Of a stretch of 64,000 nt of DNA, positions 45,180 to 54,868 are shown piece by piece (within the stretch, counting starts at the first letter, position 1; each line of letters starts with the position of its first letter). Position numbers and translations under genes: made by a program. Origin of the DNA: Pedobacter ureilyticus (lineage in GTDB: Bacteria > Bacteroidota > Bacteroidia > Sphingobacteriales > Sphingobacteriaceae); the NCBI RefSeq assembly GCF_005925345.1, contig NZ_SSHJ01000011.1:78883-142882 (forward strand). Reading direction: 5' to 3'. The notes beneath the pieces are model-generated. The model searched no databases, was not told the DNA's origin, and saw only the letters and a program-made list of their open reading frames with translations.

Positions 45180-45827
45180 CTAACCAATCACGTAGCCCAA
45201 CATGTAACCGTCATCAGTTTTGAAATAATTTACTTCTAGTTCTCTGGTTCCCTCAGGCAATGCTACCACAGCCATTAGGTCGCCTTCATCTCTCAGTTTA
45301 AATGATTTAATGTGGATATCTCTCTTAAATTCCAGCTCTTTTTTACCATGCCACTTGTAGATCGCCTCTTTGGCACACCAACAAACGTACAAACCATTAA
45401 TGTTGTCGCCAATTTGCTTTTGTGCCAGCTCTACATCCGACAGGAATTTGTGCCTCACCAATTTAATTTTATGCTTGATCATCTCCATATCTAAACCCAC
45501 TTTTTTCTGTGCGTCGCGGCTAATCATTACCGCAGCATAATCGTAAGAGTGGCTTAGCGAGATATGGTAATCGTAATTAACCAAATAGGGTTTACCATGA
45601 TCATCCATTTTACAATCAATATATTCTTTGGTATTGAGCATGGTCCTGAGCAACAAGCGTGTACTTAACCATTGCAAAGCCCGTTTTTCGCTTTTGAAAG
45701 AGGCGATAACATCTAACTCATGTTGCCTAAGCTGTAAGCCAGACATTAAGCTATCGTGGCTTTCCTCTATCTTCCATACCGCAAGTTCGGTATGTTCATC
45801 AATTTTTAAATCAAAAACTACGGGCAT
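45180..45827 (-). CDS. 4'-phosphopantetheinyl transferase superfamily protein
   Basis: A 215-residue Sfp-like (two-subdomain) phosphopantetheinyl transferase, which activates carrier proteins of fatty-acid, polyketide or peptide synthesis with coenzyme A. The C-terminal catalytic motif is VGLDMEMI (Mg-binding Asp-x-Glu) followed by WCAKEAIYKWHGKKELEFKRDI (W-x-x-K-E-A-x-x-K), and the N-terminal half has HISLSHSYDYAAVMIS. This is the Sfp type rather than AcpS; whether it also serves fatty-acid ACP cannot be told, and I saw no biosynthetic gene cluster in the window. Confidence 0.93.
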   Translation of the reverse strand: MPVVFDLKIDEHTELAVWKIEESHDSLMSGLQLRQHELDVIASFKSEKRALQWLSTRLLLRTMLNTKEYIDCKMDDHGKPYLVNYDYHISLSHSYDYAAVMISRDAQKKVGLDMEMIKHKIKLVRHKFLSDVELAQKQIGDNINGLYVCWCAKEAIYKWHGKKELEFKRDIHIKSFKLRDEGDLMAVVALPEGTRELEVNYFKTDDGYMLGYVIG

Positions 45828-45998
45828 CCTCTATTTAGAAAATCAATACAAAAGTAAGGAAATTTTAGCATAGCACAGGTAGCAATAGACAAAACCTACA
45901 CAAATAATTGCGTACTTAAATCAAACAATCAAATTGCTATCACCTAGCCCTTTGCCCTTTGCTAATTTTCTCCTAATTTAGTCCAAAAAACTTTAAAA

Positions 45999-46535
45999 AT
46001 GATATTATCCGATAAACGCATACTTGAAGAAATTGATAAAGGCACCATCATTATAGAACCTTTTAAGCCAGAGTGTTTAGGCACTAACTCTTACGATGTG
46101 CATTTGGGCAAGTATTTGGCTACTTATAAAGACAGAGTGTTAGATGCCAAGAGCCACAACAAGATAGAGCATTTTGAAATTCCGAAAGAAGGGTTTGTAT
46201 TGCAACCAGGCACGTTATATCTAGGCGTAACCGTAGAGTATACCGAAACCCATGGTCACGTACCGTTTCTAGAAGGTAAAAGTAGTACAGGCCGTTTAGG
46301 TATTGATATTCATGCTACTGCAGGTAAAGGCGATGTTGGTTTTTGCAATACTTGGACACTAGAAATTTCGTGCGTGCAGCCCGTAAAAATTTATGCTGGT
46401 ATGCCTATTGGGCAATTAATTTATTTCGTTGTAGAAGGTAATATCGAAAATATGTACAATACCAAAGACAACGCCAAATACAACAATAAGACCACTAAAC
46501 CAGTAGAAAGCATGATGTGGAAAAACAATTTTTAA
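45999..46535 (+). CDS. dcd: dCTP deaminase
   Basis: Dcd, 178 residues, deaminates dCTP to dUTP in thymidylate synthesis. Motifs: LSDKRILEEIDKGTIIIEPF and LGTNSYDVHLG (start of the double-stranded beta-helix), LEGKSSTGRLGIDIHATAGKGDVGF with the substrate-binding Ser/Arg and active-site residues, and the C-terminal YNNKTTKP closing segment. Length is right for the trimeric bacterial enzyme. A single-gene unit; the nearest neighbour is the tandem array at 46665. Confidence 0.92.
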   Translation: MILSDKRILEEIDKGTIIIEPFKPECLGTNSYDVHLGKYLATYKDRVLDAKSHNKIEHFEIPKEGFVLQPGTLYLGVTVEYTETHGHVPFLEGKSSTGRLGIDIHATAGKGDVGFCNTWTLEISCVQPVKIYAGMPIGQLIYFVVEGNIENMYNTKDNAKYNNKTTKPVESMMWKNNF

Positions 46536-46664
46536 ATGTTTTGAACCTTGTAACTAAAATGATAGTCTATAGTCTGGTTGTAAAGCCTAGCTTTTTTGTA
46601 ACTTAACATTATCAAAGCCAATAAAATAAGAAGATATTAAAAAGGGTAAATCAAATTTTTATAC

Positions 46665-49409
46665 ATGAAAAATAAACTCATAGCGTACCCAACGCTCTCA
46701 AGGCTCTCAAGGCAAACAACGCTCTCTACGCTCTCTACGCTTGGAACCCTACTCTTAATTACACTAAACTCTTTTCTGCTGCAAGCACAAGATGCCAATT
46801 TAAGCAACTTTACCAAAAAGCTAGAAGAAACCACCAGCAAAAATGCTCAAGAAAAAGTATATCTGCACCTAGACAAACCTTATTACGCCATAGGCGATGA
46901 CATTTGGTTTAAAGCCTATACTGTTAATGCTAAAACCGGATTACCCTCTACCATTAGCGGTTTACTGTATGTAGAGTTAATTACCGAAAAAGATTCGGTA
47001 GCCAAACAATTGAAACTCCCTATGAAAAGTGGAATTACCTGGGGCGATTTTAAGTTAACCGATTCGTTGAGCGAGGGCAATTACCGCATTAGAGCTTATA
47101 CACAATGGATGCGTAACGCCGGCCCCGAGTTTTATTTCGACAAAACCATTAAAATTGGAAATGCATGGGCAAACAAGGTATTTACCAAATCTAACCATGT
47201 ATTAAGTACCGAAAACAACCAACAAAAAATTAGCACCACCATACAGTTTACCGATAAACAGGATATTGCCTACGGCAATGCCCCAGTAAATTTTGAAGTT
47301 AAATTAGGAAATAAGACAGTAGAACGTGGAAAAGCAGTAACCAATGCCCAGGGCGAAATTACCGTTACTGCAACCAATAAACAACCAGATGCTTTAAAAA
47401 GCGGATACATTATGGCTAACATTACCCTGCCTAACAAACAGGTTATTAGCAAAAATATCCCCTTGAAAACTACTTCTAAAGAGGTGGATGCGCAAGTATT
47501 CCCCGAGGGAGGAAAATTGGTAGAAAATTTGCCTAATAAAGTTGCTATTAAATCTGTAAATAGCAGTGGACTTGGAGAACCTACTTCAGGTACGATTGTA
47601 AGCAGCGATGGAACCGAAATCTCTAAATTTGAAACCAACAAATTGGGGATGGGTTCGTTTTTCCTTAATCCGGCAAGCGGGCAAACCTACAAAGCCAACC
47701 TAGCTTTTGCAGACGGCACTAAAAAAACAATTGATTTACCTGTTGCCGATAAAAGTGGCAGGATACTTTCGGTAAGCAACTTAGACAGCACCAAAATGTC
47801 TATCAAAGTTTACCTGTCACAAGACTTACTAAATAAAGAGGATTACAACTTAATTGCACAGCACAATGGAATTGTCTTTTTTTCAACCAAGGTTACTTCA
47901 GCCAAACAAGTGGTATCGCTAACGGTTCCTAAAGACAGTTTGCCATCTGGCATTATTCAGATCTCGCTTCTATCATCAACATTTGTTCCGTTAAACGAGC
48001 GTATTGTTTTTGTAAATAACCTGCACGATAAAATTGAAGTGCAACCCGAAAACTTAAAACCATCTTATGGAAAGCGGGCAAAAGTAGATCTTTCGCTAGC
48101 TACAACTAACCAAGGTAAACCTATACAGGGAAGCTTTTCGGTAGCAGTAACCAATACAGCGGCCGTAAAACCAGATCCAGAAAACGAGACAAACATCCTC
48201 ACTAAATTATTATTGACCTCTGATTTGGTTGGCTACGTAGAAAAACCGAACTATTATTTCCTTAAGAACGATAGAGACACAAGGTTCGATTTAGACAATT
48301 TGTTACTGACCCAAGGTTGGAGAAAAATTGACTGGAAACAAGTGGCCGATGGCACTGAAGCTATGGCAAAGTTTCCTGCTGAGAAAAGATTACAAATTAG
48401 CGGAACAGTAACCAAAGGGGGCAAGCCTGTAGTAAAAGGTAAGGTTTCGCTGGTATCTTTCTCTGGTGGATTTTTTATGACAGATACCCTGACTGATGAC
48501 AAAGGCCGCTTCAACTTCGATAAAATTGAATTTTTAGACAGCACCAAATTTGTGGTACAAGCCCGTACCGATAAGGATAGAAAATTTGTAGACATAGTAA
48601 TGGATGTAGTACCTGGGCAGGTAACCAATAAAAACCCAAACACTGGAGACATTGAAGTAAATGTTAACCAAGCCTTAGCGGGTTATTTACAAGAAAGCAG
48701 CAAATATTTCGACGACCAGACTAAACGCGGTTTACTGAACAGAACTATTTTACTGGATGAAGTAAGTATTGTAGAGAAGCGTAAACCTACGTATAACTCG
48801 GCCAATTTAGGGGGGGCGGGAAATGCCGACGCGGTAATTACGGCGAAAGATCTAGAAACGGCCTTCTCTTTATCGCAGTATTTACAAGGCCGCATTGCAG
48901 GTGTACAGATTAGAAATGGGCAAGCTTTTGCCCGTAACAGCCAAACGCCAATGGCCATTAACGTAGACGGCATGATGATGGACGGAGACAGCTTTAATTT
49001 GGATGATATTGTGGTACAAGATATTGAAACGGTAGAAGTTTTGAAAAACATTGCCAATACCGCCATTTATGGCATACGTGGAGGTTCTGGTGTACTTATT
49101 ATCAATACCAAACGTGGCGATGGTCCAAGAACCGTAAACAACTATACCCCGGGTCTAATTAATTACATACCAAAAGGCTATGCCGTTGTAAGAGAATTTT
49201 ACTCTCCTAAATATGATGTGAAGCCAGATAGCAGACCAGATTTGAGAACTACCGTTTTTTGGGAACCGCAAATGGTAAGCGATGCTGCTGGCAAAGCAAA
49301 AATTAGCTATTTCAATACCGATGTACCAGGTGTTTACAGAATAGTAGTGGAAGGTATTGATGTGAATGGAAGCTTGGCAAGGAAAGTAATGACTTACGAA
49401 GTGAAGTAA
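46665..49409 (+). CDS. MG-domain / TonB-plug protein, array copy 1
   Basis: A 914-residue exported protein, first of four tandem paralogues. Layout: signal peptide (1-42, unusually long n-region), MG2-like domain (about 64-170; HLDKPYYAIGDDIWFKAYT), further macroglobulin-like domains (185-265, 273-355 with VFPEGGKLVENLP and GMGSFFLNP, 365-455), a linker with DNLLLTQGWRKIDW (542-556), a carboxypeptidase-regulatory-like domain (575-650), a plug-like domain (715-820; SQYLQGRIAGVQIR, AINVDGMMMD, IETVEVLKNI, YGIRGGSGVLIINTKRG) and a C-terminal macroglobulin-like tail (845-914; DLRTTVFWEPQMV, SYFNTDVPG). No beta-barrel and no thioester. Role unknown; periplasmic or surface scaffold is inferred. Confidence 0.85.
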   Translation: MKNKLIAYPTLSRLSRQTTLSTLSTLGTLLLITLNSFLLQAQDANLSNFTKKLEETTSKNAQEKVYLHLDKPYYAIGDDIWFKAYTVNAKTGLPSTISGLLYVELITEKDSVAKQLKLPMKSGITWGDFKLTDSLSEGNYRIRAYTQWMRNAGPEFYFDKTIKIGNAWANKVFTKSNHVLSTENNQQKISTTIQFTDKQDIAYGNAPVNFEVKLGNKTVERGKAVTNAQGEITVTATNKQPDALKSGYIMANITLPNKQVISKNIPLKTTSKEVDAQVFPEGGKLVENLPNKVAIKSVNSSGLGEPTSGTIVSSDGTEISKFETNKLGMGSFFLNPASGQTYKANLAFADGTKKTIDLPVADKSGRILSVSNLDSTKMSIKVYLSQDLLNKEDYNLIAQHNGIVFFSTKVTSAKQVVSLTVPKDSLPSGIIQISLLSSTFVPLNERIVFVNNLHDKIEVQPENLKPSYGKRAKVDLSLATTNQGKPIQGSFSVAVTNTAAVKPDPENETNILTKLLLTSDLVGYVEKPNYYFLKNDRDTRFDLDNLLLTQGWRKIDWKQVADGTEAMAKFPAEKRLQISGTVTKGGKPVVKGKVSLVSFSGGFFMTDTLTDDKGRFNFDKIEFLDSTKFVVQARTDKDRKFVDIVMDVVPGQVTNKNPNTGDIEVNVNQALAGYLQESSKYFDDQTKRGLLNRTILLDEVSIVEKRKPTYNSANLGGAGNADAVITAKDLETAFSLSQYLQGRIAGVQIRNGQAFARNSQTPMAINVDGMMMDGDSFNLDDIVVQDIETVEVLKNIANTAIYGIRGGSGVLIINTKRGDGPRTVNNYTPGLINYIPKGYAVVREFYSPKYDVKPDSRPDLRTTVFWEPQMVSDAAGKAKISYFNTDVPGVYRIVVEGIDVNGSLARKVMTYEVK

Positions 49410-49412
49410 GAA

Positions 49413-52097
49413 ATGAAAAAACAACTTTTATTAATCTGTTTATTTACGATTTACGGCCTAGTTGCTCTTGCACAACCCCGCAGTGCCGATGAATTATTAA
49501 AAGACCTAAATCAAACTACTAGTGCCAATGCAAGTGAAAAAGTACACTTACATTTAGATAAGCCTTACTATGCTGTTGGCGAAGACATTTGGTTTAAGGC
49601 TTACGTGGTTAATGCCAAAACTGGTGCGCCTAGTACAATCAGTAATGTCTTATATGTAGAGTTAATTAATGAAAAAGAAGATTTACTGCGCCAGCTTAAA
49701 CTCCCAATGATTAGTGGTATTGCTTGGGCAGATTTCAAGCTATCCGATACACTTACAGAAGGGAACTACCGCATTAGAGCGTATACACAATGGATGCGAA
49801 ACGGCAAGGAGGAATTCTTTTTTGATAAAACCATTAAAATAGGCAATGCCTGGATAAATCATATTTTTGTAAATGCTTACCACCAAGTTACGATAGACGG
49901 CGGTCAAAGAAAAACCTCAACCACTATTCAGTTTACCGATAGAGAAGGCAAACCTTTTAATGGAAATGAGATAAATTACCAGATTATGTTGAATAAGAAA
50001 ATGGGACTAACTGGCAAGAAAACAACCAATAACGATGGCAAGATTACACTCGACGTAAATTACAAACAACAAGCCATTGACAACAACAGCTACATTTTAG
50101 CCAAGCTTACCATGGCCAATAAGGAGCTTATAGAAAAAAGAATTCCGCTAATAGGGATTACCGGCGATTTAGATGTGCAGTTTTTACCCGAAGGTGGAAC
50201 ACTGGTAGAAAACCTACCCACCAAAATAGGCCTAAAGTCAGTAAGCAATAGCGGCTTAGGCGAGCCAGTATCTGGAAAAATTTTTGATAAGAACGGCACG
50301 GAGTTAGCCATGTTTGAAACTAACAAACTTGGCTTTGGCTCATTTATCCTTAATCCCCTGGCTGGCCAAACTTACACTGCAAAAATTACTACCAAAAACA
50401 AAGTCACGTTTGAATTTAAACTACCTGAAGCAGAAAAAACAGGCGCAGTATTAGCCGTAAACAATTTAGAAAGCACAGTAATGGGTGTAAAAGTCTACCT
50501 GTCTAACTCCATGTTAAACACTGGTAATTACCATTTGGTTGCACAGAAAAATGGTCTTGTCTATTTTATCAAAAAAATTGCTTCAGATAGGCAAACAATA
50601 TCTTTAACGGTGCCTAAAAATAATTTTCCATCTGGCGTGCTTACCTTGACGTTGTTTTCGCCAGAATTGATACCCATAAATGAAAGAGCTGTATTTGTGA
50701 ATGGCCTACATGATAAAATTGAAATTGACGCAGAAAACTTAAAATCGTCTTACGAAGCTAGGCAAAAAGTAGACCTTACGTTTTGGGCTACTAGCAAACA
50801 AGAGGCGGTGCAAGGCAGTTTTTCCGTTGCTGTTACAAATACCACTTCCGTAAAGCCAGACCTTGAAAATGAGAGTAATATTTTTACCCAATTACTACTT
50901 CGTTCTGATATTAAAGGTTACGTTGAAAAGCCCAATTATTACTTTCTTAATAACGATAAGCAAACCTTAGCAGACTTAGACTTACTCTTGCTTACTCAAG
51001 CTTGGCGTAGAATAGATTGGAAAAAATTAATGGCAGAAAAACAAGTCGAAAATCGGTTTGCACCAGAAAAATCGCTAATTATTAGTGGTACGGTCGCTAA
51101 AGGTGGAAAGCCGGTAGTAAATGGTAAAATTACGCTAGCGTCTTTAAAAGGCATGGTGTTTGCGGCAGAGACGGTAACTGACAAAAATGGACGTTTTGTG
51201 TTCGACAACATTAAACTCAATGACACTTTACGCTACGTGGTGCAAGCCAGAACCGAAAAAGATAGAAAATTTGTAAAAATTGTTTTGGATGAAGTGCCTA
51301 CGCTTAGTATTACACCTAACCCCAACACCGGCGATATAGAAGTAAATGTAAACCAAGCACTTTCAAATTATTTAAAAGACAGTAACGAATATCTCGATAA
51401 CCAAGTAAAAAAAGGCTTACTTAATAAGACCATACAACTTAACGAGGTGAATGTTGTAAAAAAACGCCCAACAAGTAAACAATGGGAAGAACTTAGCTTG
51501 CCTGGCATCATAGATAAAGTCATTAATGCCAAGGAGCTTGAGAAAGTAAGCACCGGCTTGTCTAAATACTTGAGCAACGCAGTAGGCCGTATTTATAAAG
51601 ACAAAGATGGCGGAGTGTACACCCTAGTACATTCTAAACCAATAGGTATGGTTGTTTTTATAGATGGGTTTAACTATACAGGCGCTTTAGACGACCTTGA
51701 TATAGATGTAATACAAAGCATCGAAATATTAACGCAGTCTCAGGGGTATGCTGCTGGCGTTAGTCCAGGGCAGGGGGTAATCGTAATTAGCACCAAGTAC
51801 GGTATGGGCTTGTCGGCTGGCCGTAGCTCATATATACCGGGGCTAATTAAAGGGCAACTAATAGGCTATGATACCGCAAGAACATTCTATTCCCCTAAGT
51901 ACGATGTAAACCCTAGTACCGATCCCGATTTAAGGACTACAGTATTATGGGAACCACAAGTGATTAGTGGGCCAGATGGAAAACTTACACTGAGCTACTT
52001 CAATACAGATGTGCCAGGAACTTACCGTATGGTAATAGAAGGCATAGATGGTAGCGGAAATTTAGGACGTAAAGTAGTGACTTATGAGGTGCCGTGA
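49413..52097 (+). CDS. MG-domain / TonB-plug protein, array copy 2
   Basis: An 894-residue paralogue of copy 1, starting three bases after it. Signal peptide 1-20; MG2-like domain about 43-150 (HLHLDKPYYAVGEDIWFKAY); second macroglobulin-like about 165-245; FLPEGGTLVENLP at 257-269; WRRIDW at 531-536; carboxypeptidase-regulatory-like domain 556-625; NPNTGDIEVNVNQAL identical to copy 1 (636-650); plug-like domain about 700-798, here the most divergent of the four (FIDGFNYTGALDDLDIDVIQSIEIL, PGQGVIVISTKYG); and tail 826-894. Copies 1 and 2 share more with each other than with 3 and 4. No barrel. Cotranscription with copy 1 is nearly certain. Confidence 0.85.
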   Translation: MKKQLLLICLFTIYGLVALAQPRSADELLKDLNQTTSANASEKVHLHLDKPYYAVGEDIWFKAYVVNAKTGAPSTISNVLYVELINEKEDLLRQLKLPMISGIAWADFKLSDTLTEGNYRIRAYTQWMRNGKEEFFFDKTIKIGNAWINHIFVNAYHQVTIDGGQRKTSTTIQFTDREGKPFNGNEINYQIMLNKKMGLTGKKTTNNDGKITLDVNYKQQAIDNNSYILAKLTMANKELIEKRIPLIGITGDLDVQFLPEGGTLVENLPTKIGLKSVSNSGLGEPVSGKIFDKNGTELAMFETNKLGFGSFILNPLAGQTYTAKITTKNKVTFEFKLPEAEKTGAVLAVNNLESTVMGVKVYLSNSMLNTGNYHLVAQKNGLVYFIKKIASDRQTISLTVPKNNFPSGVLTLTLFSPELIPINERAVFVNGLHDKIEIDAENLKSSYEARQKVDLTFWATSKQEAVQGSFSVAVTNTTSVKPDLENESNIFTQLLLRSDIKGYVEKPNYYFLNNDKQTLADLDLLLLTQAWRRIDWKKLMAEKQVENRFAPEKSLIISGTVAKGGKPVVNGKITLASLKGMVFAAETVTDKNGRFVFDNIKLNDTLRYVVQARTEKDRKFVKIVLDEVPTLSITPNPNTGDIEVNVNQALSNYLKDSNEYLDNQVKKGLLNKTIQLNEVNVVKKRPTSKQWEELSLPGIIDKVINAKELEKVSTGLSKYLSNAVGRIYKDKDGGVYTLVHSKPIGMVVFIDGFNYTGALDDLDIDVIQSIEILTQSQGYAAGVSPGQGVIVISTKYGMGLSAGRSSYIPGLIKGQLIGYDTARTFYSPKYDVNPSTDPDLRTTVLWEPQVISGPDGKLTLSYFNTDVPGTYRMVIEGIDGSGNLGRKVVTYEVP

Positions 52098-52169
52098 TTG
52101 ATATCACTTTTTTTACATTTTACTTTTCTATAAAACACTATCTTACAGTAAATTTAAGTCAATTCTCTT

Positions 52170-54863
52170 ATGAAAATTGTTCGGTCATTTTGCTTTTTGC
52201 TGCTTATCGCTTCAGGCAGATTTGCGTCTGCTCAGTCGTTACCTAATAAGCAGTACAATGCTTATGCCGATGAAAAAATACACTTACATTTAGATAAACC
52301 CTACTATGCCGCTGGAGACATCATTTGGTTAAAGGCTTATGTGTCAGATTACTTGACTAACAGGCCTTCTTCTACTAGTAGTGTGCTGTATTTAGATTTA
52401 ATTAACGAAAGAAACCAAATTACTCAACAGCTAAAATTACAGATCAAAGGAGGAACTGCTTGGGGCCATATCGAGTTGGCCGATAGTGTCACTGAAGGCA
52501 ATTACCGCATAACTGCATATACACAATGGATGCGCAATTTTGGCAAAGAATATTTTTTTAATCACCATTTTAAAATAGGCAACTCACTTGCAAATAACGT
52601 TTACACCAAAACCACGTTTTCTACCCAGCAAGATAAAAACAACACACAAATTAACAGCAACATTCAGCTTACTAAACGCGATGGGAAGCCATATAGTAAC
52701 GTAAAAATAAACTATCAAGTGGTAATAGATGGAAAGACAAAAAGCACGAGCAGTGCTGTTACCGATGCTAATGGTTTTCTTAAACTCTCATTTTCACAAC
52801 CACAAAAAGTTAACAAAAATCTACCCCAATACATTTCTCTGTCTGTACCGCAGCTTGGCGGTGTGTATATGACCAAAACAGTACCAATAAAGATGAAACT
52901 GGCTAAGCCAGATGTACAGTTTTTGCCAGAGGGTGGGCAATTAGTAGATGGGTTGCCCTGTAAAATTGGCATCAAATCTATTGGTAAAAATGGTTTAGGG
53001 TTTAATATCGCTGGAACTATTGTAGATCAAACTGGGAATGTAGTAACCAACTTTGAAACCACCTACTTAGGCATGGGGCATTGTGTACTAACACCAGAAA
53101 TAGGTAAAACTTACACAGCAAAGGTCGCCTTGCCAGATGACCAACTGCTATCTTATCCTTTGCCTAACGTAGCTCTCTCTGGCTATCAGTTAGCCATAAA
53201 TACCCTAGACAGTAATAAAATAGACATCAAAGTGTTGATCAGCAAAAGGCTAATTAACTCCTCACCTGTTAAACTGTTGGCTCGCCGTGGCGCAAAAGTA
53301 TTGTTTGAAACGGCGATCGCTACCGAACAACAAATTGCTACGCTCAGTATCCCTACCAATGTTTTTCCACTTGGTGTAGTACAGTTTACCTTATTTAATG
53401 CGAATGAACAAGCAGTTGCCGAGCGTATGATTTTCGTAAATAATTTATCGCTTGGCAGCATTAATTTACAGATAAACAAGCTCAAAGCAACTTACACAAA
53501 AAAAGAATTAGTTACTTTTGATGTTAATGCCAGTGCCGATGGCATTGCTGCTGTTGGTAGTTTTTCTATAGCCGCTATTAATACCAATGTAGGCGATGAG
53601 GATACAGATAACGAAACACATTTGCTCAGCAGCTTACTACTTAAAGCTGATGTGGTGGGGCACATCGAAAAACCAAATGCATACTTCATAAACAACAATG
53701 CAGATATGCGGAATAGGCTAGACAACCTGATGCTTACGCAGGCATGGAGAAAATATCATTGGAAACCACAAGATTCGAACTATTTGGTTAAATATCCACC
53801 AGAAAAAAGCTTAAAAATAGAAGGAACTGTAACCACATTGGCTAAAAAGCCTTTGGCAGGAGCTGATGTCATTTTAATGTTTCCAAGTAACAAAATGTTG
53901 GTGGCCAATACGGAAACTGCGGAAAATGGCGGCTTTAGTTTTCAGGATATTTACCTAGAAGACGAGCAAAAGTTTATTGTACAGGCCAGCACAAAAGAAG
54001 GCAGTAAGCATGTAAGTGTAAACCTTAACAAAGTTGATAAACAAGCGGCGCAGAACAGCAGTGACCTAATGGTTGAACCAGATGTGAATTTAAGCATAAA
54101 CAATTACCTTCAGGCTAGCCAAGGTTATTTCGATGATTTGTACAAAAAAGGGTGGTTAAACAAAACCCATATGCTTAAAACGGTAACCATTACCGAAAAA
54201 TTAAGCCCAAACGAAGAGAAGGCTGCACCCTACTCCACCAATCGTAATGGTAGAGGCAGGGCCGATCAGGTAATTTCGGCGAAAGAATTGGAAAATGTTC
54301 ATTCTTTAGAGCTGTTTATAGCTAGGGGTAGTGTTAGGGGCTTAACGCTAGAGCGCCCAACAGATGGAGGCCCACCTTTTGCGGCACTAACACGTACGCC
54401 ATACGGGCCGATTTCTTACGAATTAGATGGGATGATTATAAATAATCTTGAGTTGAACGAGATTTCAATTGATGATATTGAAAGTATAGAGGTACTCATT
54501 AACCCTGCGCTTTTAAATATGTATGGTACAACCGTTAATGGAGGCCTTTTGGTAATTAGCACGAAAAGAGGAAAAGGAAGGCAACTTTCTGATATTCATG
54601 CGCCAGGTCTGGTGGCTTCAAGTTTTAAAGGATACAGTCCGGTAAAAATGTTTTATTCGCCTCAATACAATGTAGAGCAAACTATCCAACCCGATTTAAG
54701 AACTACCGTGTATTGGAACCCAAATCTAATTACTAATGAAAATGGTAAGTTTAATGTATCTTTTTATAACGGAGATAAAGTGGGCAGGCACAGAATTTTA
54801 GTAGAAGGTATTGACGCCAATGGAAACTTAGCCAGAAAGGTGCTAAATTATGAAGTGAAGTAA
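52170..54863 (+). CDS. MG-domain / TonB-plug protein, array copy 3
   Basis: An 897-residue paralogue, 72 bp after copy 2. Signal peptide about 1-22 (ending ASAQS); MG2-like domain about 34-145 (HLHLDKPYYAAGDIIWLKAY); FLPEGGQLVDGLPCKIG; a carboxypeptidase-regulatory-like region; the linker NGRGRADQVISAKELE shared with copy 4; plug-like domain with YELDGMIINNLEL, IESIEVLINPALLNMYGTT and GGLLVISTKRG; tail MFYSPQYNV, DLRTTVYWNPNLI, KVLNYEVK. Compared with copies 1 and 2 the plug insertion is richer in Pro and Gly (TDGGPPFAALTRTPYGP). The 72-bp spacer could hold a separate promoter. No barrel; function unknown. Confidence 0.85.
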   Translation: MKIVRSFCFLLLIASGRFASAQSLPNKQYNAYADEKIHLHLDKPYYAAGDIIWLKAYVSDYLTNRPSSTSSVLYLDLINERNQITQQLKLQIKGGTAWGHIELADSVTEGNYRITAYTQWMRNFGKEYFFNHHFKIGNSLANNVYTKTTFSTQQDKNNTQINSNIQLTKRDGKPYSNVKINYQVVIDGKTKSTSSAVTDANGFLKLSFSQPQKVNKNLPQYISLSVPQLGGVYMTKTVPIKMKLAKPDVQFLPEGGQLVDGLPCKIGIKSIGKNGLGFNIAGTIVDQTGNVVTNFETTYLGMGHCVLTPEIGKTYTAKVALPDDQLLSYPLPNVALSGYQLAINTLDSNKIDIKVLISKRLINSSPVKLLARRGAKVLFETAIATEQQIATLSIPTNVFPLGVVQFTLFNANEQAVAERMIFVNNLSLGSINLQINKLKATYTKKELVTFDVNASADGIAAVGSFSIAAINTNVGDEDTDNETHLLSSLLLKADVVGHIEKPNAYFINNNADMRNRLDNLMLTQAWRKYHWKPQDSNYLVKYPPEKSLKIEGTVTTLAKKPLAGADVILMFPSNKMLVANTETAENGGFSFQDIYLEDEQKFIVQASTKEGSKHVSVNLNKVDKQAAQNSSDLMVEPDVNLSINNYLQASQGYFDDLYKKGWLNKTHMLKTVTITEKLSPNEEKAAPYSTNRNGRGRADQVISAKELENVHSLELFIARGSVRGLTLERPTDGGPPFAALTRTPYGPISYELDGMIINNLELNEISIDDIESIEVLINPALLNMYGTTVNGGLLVISTKRGKGRQLSDIHAPGLVASSFKGYSPVKMFYSPQYNVEQTIQPDLRTTVYWNPNLITNENGKFNVSFYNGDKVGRHRILVEGIDANGNLARKVLNYEVK

Positions 54864-54868
54864 AAACG

